From Strigamia acuminata (Eukaryota; Arthropoda; Chilopoda; Geophilomorpha; Linotaeniidae), in assembly GCA_949358305.1 (NCBI GenBank), contig OX442314.1, positions 7,619,060 to 7,683,059 on the forward strand: a stretch of DNA of 64,000 nt, read 5' to 3'. A program made the position numbers and the translations under genes. The first letter of the stretch is position 1. Each line of letters starts with the position of its first letter. Shown piece after piece: positions 51,601 to 61,762 of the stretch. The notes below the pieces were generated by a model, which was not told where the DNA came from, did not search any database, and was given only the letters and a program-made list of their open reading frames with translations.

Positions 51601-51708
51601 TTTGGGTAAGGGACCTCCAGATCGCAAATGATAATCGGCGCCTTTACGGCTACCAGCTCTCTTGTTTGCGTCGGAGTCGGAATCCGTTACTCGGATATTG
51701 TCTGCCAT
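48628..51708 (-). CDS. gag: Gag polyprotein of element C (1026 aa)
   Basis: The start at 51708 (MADN...) is shared with element B. Architecture is the same: long charged N-terminus, Arg-Glu repeat region, capsid-like block and CCHC knuckle (CFKCNQPGHYSNEC) near the end. Against B, the N-terminal half shows many replacements, while everything from about the Arg-Glu region to the end is almost identical. The frame is intact. Confidence 0.92.
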   Translation of the reverse strand: MADNIRVTDSDSDANKRAGSRKGADYHLRSGGPLPKASAHEARQKRRKPKPDRRSASEASHSSRSETRQRLDETERGEEQSHSKLPRSNRDGETSGNEVLSRNPSPRLTHDTEVGSPKAASPIQKTASNTTANSALNTPITQSRPASVRSEGHKSNASKTERVPSQPYSVSATLVDTMQLAQAEGVRYTLPTGKITVYETLQIVRAALRVHRLSPEITVVEGAYAQQMVDSAQFEADVENEARQAIRERKRKLAEREARALEYGKSQRVPTTPEEVEIVDRALRAHRYAFHSQQEAEQAFMARLQRDKPKSVRKPEVSSSELSDESVEGDPKRTPKVSPKPERKKEVPVTPRKREVSTGQRVRPRMMALDDNTNNAINRLINANNARRNEEQTHTSRQRDDPRGSDWQQPVPILKDDGPSRKHSEDRTSSREERQRERGQQQYHYGNSDSSSDELESNAPSHHDSERGSGERRRERERDERRERERDDRRRGRKESSSSRRDLPRQSPSSDPSSDPLSNDDRRNDKSSNRRKRSNSPRDREKRRRSENSDHRREEFQDLPRQSAFTDSTGRQYTMGELGRALLGSLKAEGIDLSKRNDRNCSTGDRVKKKYAVSRRDTMSVTGNIRWQFYIQNRFDGSWKAGDRFLDEVIRIKTATKATVGDMLTHGIVELMTGSAREWYQGLKGVNWDDFLMRFDLRYGETPEEVSRKMRGLRQMPGETIMDYDIRARLLFEKAPMEFHATGFNLFFLGGLSEYSQRVLLEERAPTGGSYEEMSAFLFENTIDIEKRYYSALPEAEKAATANRLKLSAERYKATDKIMRPTEYLSGIMELAEASVGLQIKNKLTSTLPSNPLAAPKKAPTASAMQATLEEVKEGEEAEQNVGKSDEKEEKDDYSTDEEIRSYRDTLSTGCDEEGPLVHLIHRDRAVEEFRARLKPNAGRIPKYFRKNYTPPSKADPEKKKSIEAPRDKSNIRCFKCNQPGHYSNECPRTAKEDAKFDAIMKQMAEIKLAMAKNESKNESAQAAKK

Positions 51709-51756
51709 TTTTGGGTATGAAAATGATCTCAAGTTCTATTCGAGTCGTTTAAATCG

Positions 51757-51774
51757 ATCCCGGACAGGCCCCCA
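51757..51774 (-). other. Primer-binding site of element C, tRNA-Pro type
   Basis: The minus strand reads TGGGGGCCTGTCCGGGAT two bases inside the 5' LTR, identical to element B. Confidence 0.85.
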
Positions 51775-51776
51775 CG

Positions 51777-52773
51777 TGTCGCGCTCAACTCTGTCTGTCG
51801 CTAACTCGTGGTATGAGTCACTTACTAATTTCGTAACACCGCTTTACTCAAGCGGTTACCCAAAAGAATGTAACACGGCAAACAATATAAAAGGGTAAAT
51901 ATAATAAATGTATTTATTATACGGGAATGTACAGGTAAAAGGTATAAAATATGTAAAGGAATAAGGGTAAAAGGTAAGGTGTGTGAAGTTGGCGGGAAAC
52001 TGGTCGAGGTCGTCCTTTGTTGGCGCTCTGGATCCAGGATGGCGTCCGCGTGGCAACGTGGTGTCGTCTTGGGCCGGCGTGGCAATGAATGGCGTCCTCG
52101 TCTCACGTTTCTCGTTCGGTCCTTCGGGCTCACGCTGGTCGGGCGCGAGTGAATGCCTAAAAGGTCTTACTTCTGGTCTGTTGTCTAGGTTTAGGGTTTT
52201 GTTTAGGTGTCCGGCGATCACACAGCGGCGGACGCTTGGTGGTTCCCGGCGATACACACAGCGGCGGGAACGCTCGTCGTGGTTACTGCAATTTAGGCTT
52301 GTGCGACCGTTTGTCTGCACAACTCGCTAAATTGGAGTAGGGTTACTATTTCTAGCTGGCTTGCTAAAATAGTGTGGTAATCTTGTTTCGCAGGTTACTC
52401 TGCGGAGGTTAACACAAATCAATCGTACTCACGTTGGAAGTCCCTTGTCCTAGGTCACTCCTGAAGTCTTTGTACTTAGGCTTGATCGTTTTAGGACGTT
52501 TGGCTTTTACGTGTATCTTGGTTGATTTTTGTGTTGGTTCTGCCCGCTCAATGCAAGGCGAATTCCTTTGCACAAAGCGGGGGGTGACAGGTGACTAAAG
52601 CCACCCAATAGTGGAGAAGACGAATCTCCCCCACTCCCCCAGGGCAGACGCCCGTCCATTGACTGGATGTCAATGCTCTGAGGGAAGGGAGGCGCGCGTG
52701 CGACTCCCCTTCTTTACCCGTATGTAGGCCACGGGAGAAACTCTTCGTGCCCCACCCCAGTCGGGTCACCACA
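51777..52773 (-). repeat. 5' LTR of element C (997 bp)
   Basis: Equal in length to the other LTR. Differences noticed: 52036 G/A, 52550 A/G and 52709 C/T relative to the left copy. Confidence 0.93.
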
Positions 52774-52860
52774 ACTTCCACAGAGATGATTCTCATCTAT
52801 AAACATTCACCACCTTATTGAAGATTTTAATAGTTTTAATGATGTTACTAAATTCTTCAA
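52774..52860 (-). pseudogene. Tc1-like transposase, segment with first catalytic Asp
   Basis: On the minus strand near 52800-52825 a FIDENHL-like string corresponds to the (V/F)-x-D-E motif that carries the first catalytic Asp of Tc1 transposases. It abuts element C, and the frame does not run smoothly into 37548, so a small frameshift is likely. Confidence 0.5.
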
Positions 52861-52867
52861 GACAAGT

Positions 52868-53470
52868 TTACTTTATTAATCTATATAATTTTTTTTCGCC
52901 CAAAAAATGGCGTTTTTCGCTTAAAAAAAGGCATTTTTCGCCCAAAAAGCGGCGTTTTCGCCCAAAAAAGGCGTTTTCGCCCAAAAAATGGCGTTTTTTA
53001 CACAAAAATGGCGTTTTTCGCACAGAAATGGCTTTTTTCGCCCAAAAAATGGCGTTTTTCGCCCAAAAATGGCGTTTTTCACACAAAAATGGCGTTTTTC
53101 GCCCAAAAAATGGCGTTTTTTACACAAAAATGGCGTTTTTCGCACAGAAATGGCTTTTTTCGCCCAAAAAATGGCATTTTTCGCCCAAAAATGGTGATTT
53201 CACCAAAAGTAATGTTTTCAACAAAACAAAAAGATGTTTTTTTTTTTAGCCAAAATGGTGTTTTTTAACCAAAAATTGTATTTTTTTTTGCCAGAGAATG
53301 GTATTTTTTTAACCAAAAATTGTATTTTTTTTTGTCAGAGAATGGTATTTTTTTAACCAAAAATTGTATTTATTTTTGCCGAAAATATAGTGTTTTTGAA
53401 TTTTAAATTGTTTTTTATCCAAAAAAATAATGTTTTTGCCCAAAAAATGTATTTTTACACCAAAAATATC
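52868..53470 (+). repeat. 21-23-bp satellite array inside the Tc1-like element
   Basis: About 16 good units like TGGCGTTTTTCGCCCAAAAAA (52890-53200), then a decayed T-rich half with TTAACCAAAAATTGTATT units (53225-53470). It differs from the terminal 22-bp satellite. The long open frames on both strands are artefacts of a period divisible by three. Confidence 0.92.
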
Positions 53471-53538
53471 AATGAAACATGCTATTTTTTTTACTTCTGA
53501 TCCAGCGCCCAATTTTCATAATAAAAGTTAATTTCATT

Positions 53539-54087
53539 AGTGAGTTTGCGGTTGCCAATTGTTCCTTATAATTATGAGTTACAAGCTCATAATTATAATT
53601 ATAATTACTTCTTGGATTAGGCACTTGCGGTACAACAAATATATTTTATAAATTATACTTATAAATACCATGTGAACAGTACAAATCCCTTGTATGTAAT
53701 AGTAGAACAAATCCATATGCAAAAGAAAATAAAAATCTGTAGTTTTACTAATTTGACATTTTTCAGACATAAAATTGTCTTCCAGTTTATCTATTTGCTT
53801 ACCTGGAATGATTTTAGTTGTTTCTATCCTTCGATGGCAGAAAGAAATTGTGATTGAGGCTGAATGTTGAAACAGGTCAGGCAGCCATTTTGAATTTCTA
53901 TTAGCACCATCAGCGCCATTTGCAATAGTGGGAGGAGCTTAAAATAGTGTTAAGCGATCTGATTGGCTCCCTTATTTTACAAAATAGTGTAAAAATTGAG
54001 GAGTTACGTTATGTTATAAGTCCAATTTTATAATTATGAGCTTGTCACTCATAATTATAAGGAACAATTGGCAACCGCAAACTCACT
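53539..54087. mobile_element. MITE with subterminal palindrome, copy 2
   Basis: A 549-bp copy of the element at 11635-12181, in the same orientation, with ATT on both sides (53536-53538, 54088-54090). Few differences are visible, so both insertions are fairly young. It interrupts the transposase gene region. Confidence 0.87.
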
Positions 54088-54136
54088 ATTGGCATTTTCT
54101 GAAGAAATACAGATAACTCATCATGTGTTTATATGG

Positions 54137-54280
54137 CTACAAATTTTTTTTAGATGTTTTTATATATTTTGCAAGCTTTATTCTCCACTCTTTTGGAAGT
54201 TTTTCATGTTTTTCTCTCACCCCTCCATCCAGAAGTCCAGGTAATCGATCTCGCTGTGCTACACTTAATTTTGGTGCCAT
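54137..54280 (-). pseudogene. Tc1-like transposase, N-terminal DNA-binding start
   Basis: ATG at 54280 opens 47 codons beginning MAPKLSVAQRDRLPGLLDGG, which resembles the first helix of the paired/HTH domain of Tc1 transposases. The frame ends at TAG 54137-54139. The rest of the DNA-binding domain is not recognisable before the MITE. Taken with the DDE pieces it marks the 5' end of the transposase gene. Confidence 0.5.
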
Positions 54281-54654
54281 GTTAACATCAAATTTTTGCA
54301 AACTAAGTGTTTAATTCTTTTCCTTTAACCATGTTAGGAGTATGCAAATTTTGTGTGGTTTTAGAGTTTGAATACATCAAGGAAATAAAATACAACAAAA
54401 GTTAAGATTTATTTTTTATTATATATTTAAAATTTTAATTTACAATAACCTGGTCCTGTGTAAGTGGATTTGGAATGATATTTATTTAATGTTTACATCA
54501 AACTGTATAGAAGGAGAATTTAATTATAAAAACAAATAATAAACCTGAAAATCTAGAAATAGTATTATTTGATTAAAAGAAGCAAATCCTAAAATAAATT
54601 TTTTAATTTGAAAAGTTTGTTATTATTTGAAATCACAACTTTTCTTAGGAATCC
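54281..54654. other. AT-rich 5' region of the Tc1-like element, no gene seen
   Basis: It lies between the transposase start and the right terminal repeat. It would hold the promoter, but no clear motif was found. Confidence 0.4.
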
Positions 54655-54945
54655 AAAAAATGGTAAAATTTGTGCAAAAACTTGGCACAATGTGTGCAAA
54701 AACGTGATAAAATGTGTGCAAAAACTTGGCACAATGTGTGCCGAAACGTGACAAAATGTGTGCAAAAACGTGGTAAAATGTGTGCCAAAACGTGGCAAAA
54801 TGTGTGAAAAAACGTGCCAAAATGTGTGCCAAAACGTGGCAAAATGTGTGCAAAAACGTGGCAAAATGTGTGCTAAAACGTGGCAAAATGTAAGCAAAAA
54901 CTTGTTAAAATATGTGCAAAAACGTGGTAAAATGACCTGACTAAA
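54655..54945 (-). repeat. 22-bp satellite in the right inverted repeat of the Tc1-like element
   Basis: About 13 units like GGCAAAATGTGTGCAAAAACGT, the inverse of the left array at 36300-36605. The unique terminal 160 bases (54946-55107) follow, matching 36137-36300 inverted. Confidence 0.93.
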
Positions 54946-55107
54946 TTTCCTTTAAGTTCACTAAAAATCTAAGTGTTAGTTGCATTTAAACCTGCAGTTG
55001 CCCCCAGGAAAAGTAGACTGCTCTGGCCGCCAGTGGCGGAAAATTGAACTGCTCATTTAGAGCTGGAGCAGCGTGAGTGCATGTGAAGATTTTTTTCGCC
55101 ATAGGTG

Positions 55108-56182
55108 TACAATCAATTACCATCCCTGATAGTCTTCCAGGGCTGGACAAGAGAGCACGCCGCCGCACCGATGACTTCGGTCGTTGACCTTGCGGTGGAA
55201 CGCGACTACGTGGAGATGCTTGCAGGTATACCGAGGGTGGAAAATTCAAGCCACCAGCGAATAATCACGACAGCTATTCACGAGCCGTAGCCTACTGAGA
55301 TGCGGGAGACGCCGGGAATGACTGTGCCGCCACCACCGCCTCCGACTTTCGAGGAGGTGAGGGTTCTGCGACCCCTAAAACTAGGCGGTGTTCGGGACCA
55401 CTGCCATCGAGCGGTCCACGACCTCGTCTAGCATGCACACACGGCTCGCAGTGGAAATGGGAAGGGAAAGAAATCCCGCCAGCCCGCTGCTGGGTTGTCG
55501 TTGTAGTCATCGCACGCGACGGTAGAGGAGATCCCTCAGGTCACTCTTCCTCCGTCAATTCAGGAGTTGTTGGAGGCAGCGCATAATGCACCGTCACCAG
55601 CAGCAATCCAGGAAGTAGTGGTCGTGACCGATGAGGAGTCGAAAAACACCAAACGTCGTCGCTATCGCCCAAGGATGCGCCAGGGCCTTGAACAGCCCGG
55701 GTAGTCGCCCTAGAGCTCAACTACATTGTACAAACGACGGACCTTTGTGGCCCCGATTTAATTCAGGATCCCGCTGGATGCCAGCCTGATGTAGACGACA
55801 AACTTATCAAAATTGAACATTGTTGATAGTGTTATTGATAATTAGGTAATCATTGTGTTTTTTATAACAGTTCATTTTTTATCCTTTGATGTGTGAAAAA
55901 CAATGTTTAAATTCCCATGGGGGGATATTGTGGATTGAATGTTAATTTAAATTTTTTTTTGATTATTGCCACCGGTTTGCGCTGTGTTGCTTTTCACTTA
56001 TACTCGCCATTTTGTATGCAACTGTATGTAACCTATTTGTTCACGGCAGTAAAAATCCCATTAATATTGCAAGATGTTTGAATTCATCTATCAAAATTTC
56101 AATATTAATAACATCATTTGCAGCCCATACAAAATTATCAACCTATAAATTAGCCTGCTATATTTGGCCAAACATTAAATTA
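55108..56182. other. Decayed target DNA, formerly coding in part
   Basis: 55120-55760 is GC-rich with broken open frames (an Ala/Val-rich string near 55130-55290, and a Pro/Glu-rich one with KRRRYRPRMRQGLEQPG near 55650-55700). No domain is recognised. 55780-56182 is AT-rich with nothing visible. This is probably an old retroelement or gene remnant in which the surrounding elements accumulated. Confidence 0.4.
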
Positions 56183-57276
56183 CAGTGGGGGGCAAAAGTA
56201 AGTTAACAAACACATCATGTTGATTCTAACGGCTGTACCTCAGGAAAAAAGAGAGGAAAATCAATGAAATTTTAACTGGATCCTTGTATAACATCCTACT
56301 TTATTCACCTAAAATTTTATCAAAATCTATCCATTAGTTTCTGAGAAAAAAATTTGTTTGTGAAGAGACATCAAAAAGTAAGAGGCAAAAGTAAGTTAAC
56401 ATCCCCATTATCCACAAACAATTAGCCATTCCCATTATAAAATATCCGGCAAATATTAAAATTTATCCATAAACACATGTGTAGTCACTCATACACTTCA
56501 TTAAAACATCCAAACCACAAGCAATCCCATTGTGAAACACTGAGCAATTGCCTTGACTTTATGCATAGAATCATTTTTCTGCTGAAATATCCATGTCAAA
56601 GGCAGTTTATCATCTGCAAATGGAAGCATAACAGTCCTCCAATACTTTTTTATAAGTATATTTGTCAATGATACTCTTAATTTAATGTTGTGGACCGATA
56701 TCCATACAGGAAACCATCCCTAAGCCATTTTACTATTGGGATGGTTTTTCCATATGGATATCGGTCCACAACATTAAATTAAGGGTATCATGGACAAATA
56801 TACTTATAAAAAAGTATTGGAGGACTGTTATGCTTCCATTTGCAGATGATAAACTGCCTTTGACATGGATATTTCAGCAGAAAAATGATTCTATGCATAA
56901 AATCAAGGCAATTGCTCAGTGTTTCACAATGGGATTGCTTGTGGTTTGGATGTTTTAATGAAGTGTATGAGTGACTACACATGTGTTTATGGATAAATTT
57001 TAATATTTGTCGCATATTTTATAATGGGAATGGCTAATTGTTTGTGGATAATGGTTATGTTAACTTACTTTTGCCTCTTACTTTTTGATGTCTCTTCACA
57101 AACAAATTTTTTTCTCAGAAACTAACGGATAGATTTTGATAAAATTTTAGTTGAATAAAGTGGGATGTTGTATAAGTATCCAGTTAAAATTTCATTGATT
57201 TTCCTTTCTTTTTTCCTGAGATACAGCCGTTAGAATCAACATGATGTGTTTGTTAACTTACTTTTGCCCCCCACTG
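56183..57276. mobile_element. Palindromic Tc1/mariner-type element (1094 bp)
   Basis: The ends CAGTGGGGGGCAAAAGTAAG and inverse are flanked by TA (56181-56182, 57277-57278). The arms of about 500 bases are nearly identical inverted copies. The short centre also folds (GTTGTGGACCGATATCCATA and its inverse), so virtually the whole element is one hairpin. The 64-75-residue frames found in both arms are mirror images, not genes. Confidence 0.9.
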
Positions 57277-57278
57277 TA

Positions 57279-57757
57279 ACTCATGTTGAATGTGATGTGT
57301 TTGCCTCGACATAACGTACCTCACCCCTCTATGTTACACCCTTGGTTGTCAACTTAACAAGGGGTGCTACATAGATATAAAACATGTATGAAATTCCAAG
57401 ATTCCACAGATTCCAATTTCAGAAATCTACGCAAATCTCATAAAATCTCGCAAAATTTTGCAAGATTATAGCCAAATCCTGAGATTCCAGAATCCAGATT
57501 GCAGAGATCCCTTAGTGGAATCTTACAGGGTGTACGAGATTCCATCCCAATATTGGACCCATGCAACTTACTCTTTTGTGGTATTTTTAAAAAGGTGTAA
57601 ATTTATTCCAGTACAGAGTAACTTTACACCTTAATGTCAGCTTAAAGGGAATAAGAACAGTCAATGCGGTAAATAATATTAAAAAGCGCTTGCAAAAGGC
57701 ATGATAAGCACTAGGTCCTACAAGAGCTTTTCACAAAAGAATAAAAATGCTTACCGT
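57279..57757. other. Flank of the right-hand family A element, no gene seen
   Basis: AT-rich unique DNA, with a stretch of degenerate AGATTCCA/AATCT motifs at about 57390-57500. CCGT (57754-57757) is the expected target duplication beside the LTR; its partner lies outside the window. Confidence 0.4.
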
Positions 57758-59503
57758 TGTGACGATTCTACTTTCAGGGCTGATTTATTAGTCCAATTGA
57801 GATAGATAATTCGGTTTATACAAGACGTTGCTAAGTTTAGCAACAACCTAACCGAGATAAGCTACGGAAGTCTTTATAAACATGGCACGTGATCGAATAG
57901 AAATAACTTACAGTTTTAGTGTGACATAACATATTTATTACTAAATATTAACGACAAATGATGGGTTCTTGACGCGTGTAAACGGGCGGCATCAACTGGT
58001 TGAGGATCCGGGCGAAGCCAGAGGGGTACGGCTGACTTGCGGCATCGTCACAAATATCGCTACGGAGACGTATTTGGTCCGCAGCTCGAGTATCTAATAA
58101 TGCGAAGAGTCCTTCGCATAAGTAGGAATATTCAGCAGAATATTCCATGTTCCAAATGAATAAAAGTAAAGTAATTAGTGGAATACAACAAATGCATTGT
58201 TGTATAAATATTAATTGGGCGGGGACCGTCACGACAATTGAGAGAACGTCGCGGGAGTTGTTGAGACTCCATCCGCCAGCATGCCTTACGACGACAAGAT
58301 CTCGTGATCAGGCGCCGAGTATTTAATTGTGTGCTTTAACTCGCTATCGGTGGTACCAACCACCAGGTAAACATTTCTATGGACTTACCGGTATGAAAAG
58401 ATATTGCCAATACAGGATTACCAATGCCCGAGTAATTTGTTTAACACAGTGTTGTTCAACTCCTGTTCACGGGTTACTAACCCGGAGGGTACGATGGGGC
58501 GGGGACCGTCACGACGGTCGAGAGAACCATCGCGGGAGGTTTTGACACCTCCATCCGCCAGCATGCCTTACGATGGCGAGATCAGCAGATCGAGCACCGG
58601 GTAAAATATTATTTGGCCACTGCCGTTGGATTACCATTATCCAGGTAGTTGTTTTATCGCAACATCTTTAGATATTACTCACGGGCTACCAACCCGGCGT
58701 GTTACCTGTGCATTAAGCCTTTACCGACTTTTAACGAGCGGAAGGACCAATCGTAGAAAGACGGGAACCTGCGTGGGCTGTTTACAACAACCATCCTGCA
58801 GCGGACTGTGGCCAGTTAGCTGAGGGACCTACTTTCATTTAGCAAGGTCGTACTGTATACGACCGTTATATTAAGCCACCGTACGAAGTCGTACTGTCCC
58901 GTAGAACAGCTGGCTAACGTTACGGGGCCATTTCATGCGAATGCATGTCTATTACCGGAGTTGGCCTTCCCGAAATAGCCCTACAACAGCAATAACAAAA
59001 TAGTAATGAATACTAACTGTGGAGAGCTGAGGTGGCCTGATGTGTCGATAGAGAATAATGAAATCAAACGATAACAATTCAACTACAGACAATATACAAG
59101 TTCAGTTATCAAGCCAGGGGATGGGAGAGTGAGAAACTGGAGCTTATATAGTTCTGTAGAACTACTAGATTGGCGACAGCCAATCAGCGTACGAATCGGC
59201 GGATTCGTGGGTCACTAGTTCGGACCTAATATATGACTATGTCCAGATGGGCCCAGTTGGGGTCCGGAAGGGTCCAATTGGTTCCCTTCGACAGGTAAGT
59301 AATGTGGATATTGATTCGATGGAATCAACATCATTAAGTAATTAATACTTAATTCATTGAATAAAATAGTTATATTTTATTCACCGTGTCTTAAATAATT
59401 ATTTATCACACTTTTTAGTTTTAACCGAGTTTGGAATACGCGCGTTGGTTAAACAGCGCCATCTATGGTGAACATTGATAACTATCGATTTGTAATCATC
59501 ACA
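57758..59503 (-). repeat. 3' LTR of the right-hand family A element (1746 bp)
   Basis: It matches 8020-9760 inverted, with TG...CA ends and the same repeated hairpin modules. The minus-strand purine tract GGGGGATG (59511-59504) precedes it. Confidence 0.9.
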
Positions 59504-59511
59504 CATCCCCC

Positions 59512-60241
59512 GGTGACAAGCATAGAGTTTACTAACTCTCGATTGTCATTCTTAATGGATAAGAATGTTCACCTAATTCTATCGAATTAATCCACTTGGT
59601 AAGTATTTTATTAACTTAATCATGTTATTTCTTTCAGAAACTTCGTTACCCGATTAGACTAATCACTTCTCTGCACTGCGCAACTCCCGGTTGCTAAGCG
59701 ACGCAAATGAACTCGTCCGAACATGGATACATGTTCGAGAACATACAAATTTCGATAGAAATTTTATTTCTCCGTCAAATAAACTTATTCATAGTTTATT
59801 AATCAACAAGATAGTCAATAAAAATAAATTTATGCAAAGCTTTATTTATCGAAAATCTAAACTACTAATTCTTTATTATGAATGTCATAAAAAATTAACG
59901 AATTTCAACTTGAAATTCTTTAACGCTTCGATCAAAGCAAAATAAACACAAAGTTTCCACAAATAATTATGAAATTTGCAAATAAACATATATTAATATG
60001 ATTAGTTCAAAATAACAACCAAATTGAATTCGGAAAACAAAACAAATTAAATTGAATTCAATTTTAAATCAAACTATATTCTTATGAATATTTAAATAAT
60101 TAGTTCAAAATCTTGAAACCAAACAAACACAACACTCATGAGAATATTTCTTAATTGCAAAAACACAACAAAACACTGGGAGTATTTTTAGTCATAAAAA
60201 TCTCCACTCGGAAAAATAAACGAATGTTAACTTTGTCCCTT
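59512..60241 (-). other. 3' untranslated region, right-hand family A element
   Basis: AT-rich, homologous to 7284-8011 with small indels. No conserved ORF. Confidence 0.6.
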
Positions 60242-61762
60242 TTACTCCTTCTTTTCGACGTCAGTCGAATCTTTTTCTTCCTTTTTCTCGACTTCAGCTG
60301 AAGTCAGAAAATCCGATTCTTCAGTCGCCTCTGTCGAGACGGCAGAAAATACAGCTTCTTCCGGCGCTTCGATTTCATCCGGACTCGGAGGCGGAAACGG
60401 CATGTCGTCGAGAAGCTCAGCCACGAAATCAACGACTGAAAGCAGCTCCTCGGCGTCCTCGAACTGCGCGTCGTCCGAAGTCTCAGACTTAGACGCTGGA
60501 GGGGCGCTAGACACGTCGGTTACGGCCGTTGGAGGATCCTCCACGGGTTTAGACAACGTTTCAACAGCCTGTTGAAGCTTACGAGCTCGCCCTCGTGCCA
60601 AGATGTTGGTTCGTTGAACCTTGGCAATTTCTCTCGCTCGGTCGAGCGTCAGACAGCCTCGTCCTCGTGACATCGCTCTTGGTCGAACGAATTCCTCTAC
60701 AACCTCGCTTCCAACGCTGTCGGCGGCCTGGACAGTTTCAGTTGAAACTTCGGAGTCCTCGGACGGCGGCGGCGACTGTCGAAGGAGTTCGACTCTTACG
60801 CCGGCGTTGGCTTCAGCGCGAGCCCAGGTGAGGAAGCGCGGGTCGATGTAAACCGCTTCGCCGCGACTATTCAGGAAAAGTCGGCACTTTGGGCAGTGAG
60901 CCCAACATCGCTTTTCGTTCGGCTTAATGCCTTTCACCACGTGGGGCTGAACCTCCTTGCGCCACGGCTCCGAACGCGGTCGCGTTTTCCTTCCTCGACA
61001 GTTTGGACATCTCATTAATGAGGAACCTGCGGATGCACCGCAGCACCACCCACAGCCGACGCAAAATGGGCAGATCGTCTCTGTGGCTTGGTCCGTCACG
61101 ATGTTATCGTGAGGTATTCCGGCTGCCATGTCACGCTCGCACTGTTCTTTGCGCAGGCGGGCCTTCTCGTCCTTCTTTCGTGCCTTATTGGCCGCTCGAT
61201 ACTCGCGGTTGCGAGAAACAGGCTCCGAATAACGCAGAGCGCCCGGCGGCGGCTCATTCCATCCGTATTCAGATGCCGAAGACTCAGCACCAGCAGGAAG
61301 ATGCGTAGCAGACGTTGATTGTCCCGTCACAGTCGGTGCAGCCGCATTCGACGTGTTGGCGACGGTGGGCGCCACGCTTGCAGTTGGCGGCCGAAATTCG
61401 GGTGAATGCGGGGCCAACGGGACGTTGATAACGTTTGTGGGCGGATACGCCACCTGGGCCAGCGGGGTCAATTGCGCCGACTCATAAATAGTTGGCTGCG
61501 CAGAAGTGGATGGGGCCTGCATCATCGCATTTAAGTCGAGCGGAAGTCCGTCCGGATGGACACTGAGCCAATTTAGCGTCGCGAGTTGCAGCGGAGTCAG
61601 GGCGTACATCGAGGCGGGCGCCGTCGATATCGGTTGGGCCCTCATGTAGGCACGTTCCGCTGAACGGCGTTGCTCGTCACTAGACGAGGTGGACGAGCTG
61701 GACGAGCTTTCATGACGGTGTCGTCGATGACTCCGTTTTGAGCGGTGTTTACCACTTCCCAT
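60242..61762 (-). CDS. Third ORF of family A, right-hand copy (506 aa)
   Basis: The ATG at 61762 again sits directly after the acceptor GCGTCTGCAG. The protein is about 93-95% identical by eye to that at 5766-7283. Basic N-terminus, cysteine cluster (CPFC, CGWCC, CPNC, CPKC), basic linker and acidic repeated tail are all kept. Conservation of the open frame and of all cysteines in two copies supports a real element gene. Function unknown; no membrane segment. Confidence 0.78.
   Translation of the reverse strand: MGSGKHRSKRSHRRHRHESSSSSSTSSSDEQRRSAERAYMRAQPISTAPASMYALTPLQLATLNWLSVHPDGLPLDLNAMMQAPSTSAQPTIYESAQLTPLAQVAYPPTNVINVPLAPHSPEFRPPTASVAPTVANTSNAAAPTVTGQSTSATHLPAGAESSASEYGWNEPPPGALRYSEPVSRNREYRAANKARKKDEKARLRKEQCERDMAAGIPHDNIVTDQATETICPFCVGCGWCCGASAGSSLMRCPNCRGRKTRPRSEPWRKEVQPHVVKGIKPNEKRCWAHCPKCRLFLNSRGEAVYIDPRFLTWARAEANAGVRVELLRQSPPPSEDSEVSTETVQAADSVGSEVVEEFVRPRAMSRGRGCLTLDRAREIAKVQRTNILARGRARKLQQAVETLSKPVEDPPTAVTDVSSAPPASKSETSDDAQFEDAEELLSVVDFVAELLDDMPFPPPSPDEIEAPEEAVFSAVSTEATEESDFLTSAEVEKKEEKDSTDVEKKE

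Larger units (their letters stand above)
37549..52773 (-). mobile_element. Element C: complete Ty3/Gypsy-type retrotransposon, 15.2 kb including a solo LTR
   Basis: It is a minus-strand relative of element B with the same gene order. The 997-bp LTRs are at 37549-38545 and 51777-52773; I noticed about three base differences between them. ACTT is duplicated on both sides (37545-37548, 52774-52777). Its target was the Tc1-like transposase gene. A 1752-bp solo LTR of family A splits pol. The primer site is the same as in B. Confidence 0.95.
36137..55107 (-). mobile_element. Tc1-like DNA transposon with satellite-bearing inverted repeats, swollen by nested insertions (19 kb)
   Basis: The ends CACCTATGGCCAAAAAAATC (left) and their inverse (right) are flanked by TA (36135-36136 and 55108-55109). 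Each terminal repeat is about 460 bases: a unique outer 170 bases and then an array of a 22-bp unit. Between them, on the minus strand, lie pieces of a Tc1-type transposase (54280 down to about 36885), interrupted by a satellite array, a MITE and the whole of Gypsy element C. Without these insertions the element would be roughly 3 kb. Confidence 0.85.

Noticed and set aside
52868-53268. Several 70-140-codon ORFs on both strands
   Set aside because: They are produced by a satellite with a period near 21 bases; there is no composition or domain evidence for protein.
36137-55107. Polinton/Maverick giant transposon because of long terminal inverted repeats 19 kb apart
   Set aside because: TA flanks, a Tc1-type transposase, and an interior explained by nested insertions; no polymerase B or capsid genes.
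55130-55510. Protein gene in GC-rich DNA
   Set aside because: Frames are broken by stops and no domain is recognised; listed only as decayed DNA.
56477-57015. Two nearly identical 64-75-codon ORFs on opposite strands
   Set aside because: Mirror images from the arms of the palindromic element.
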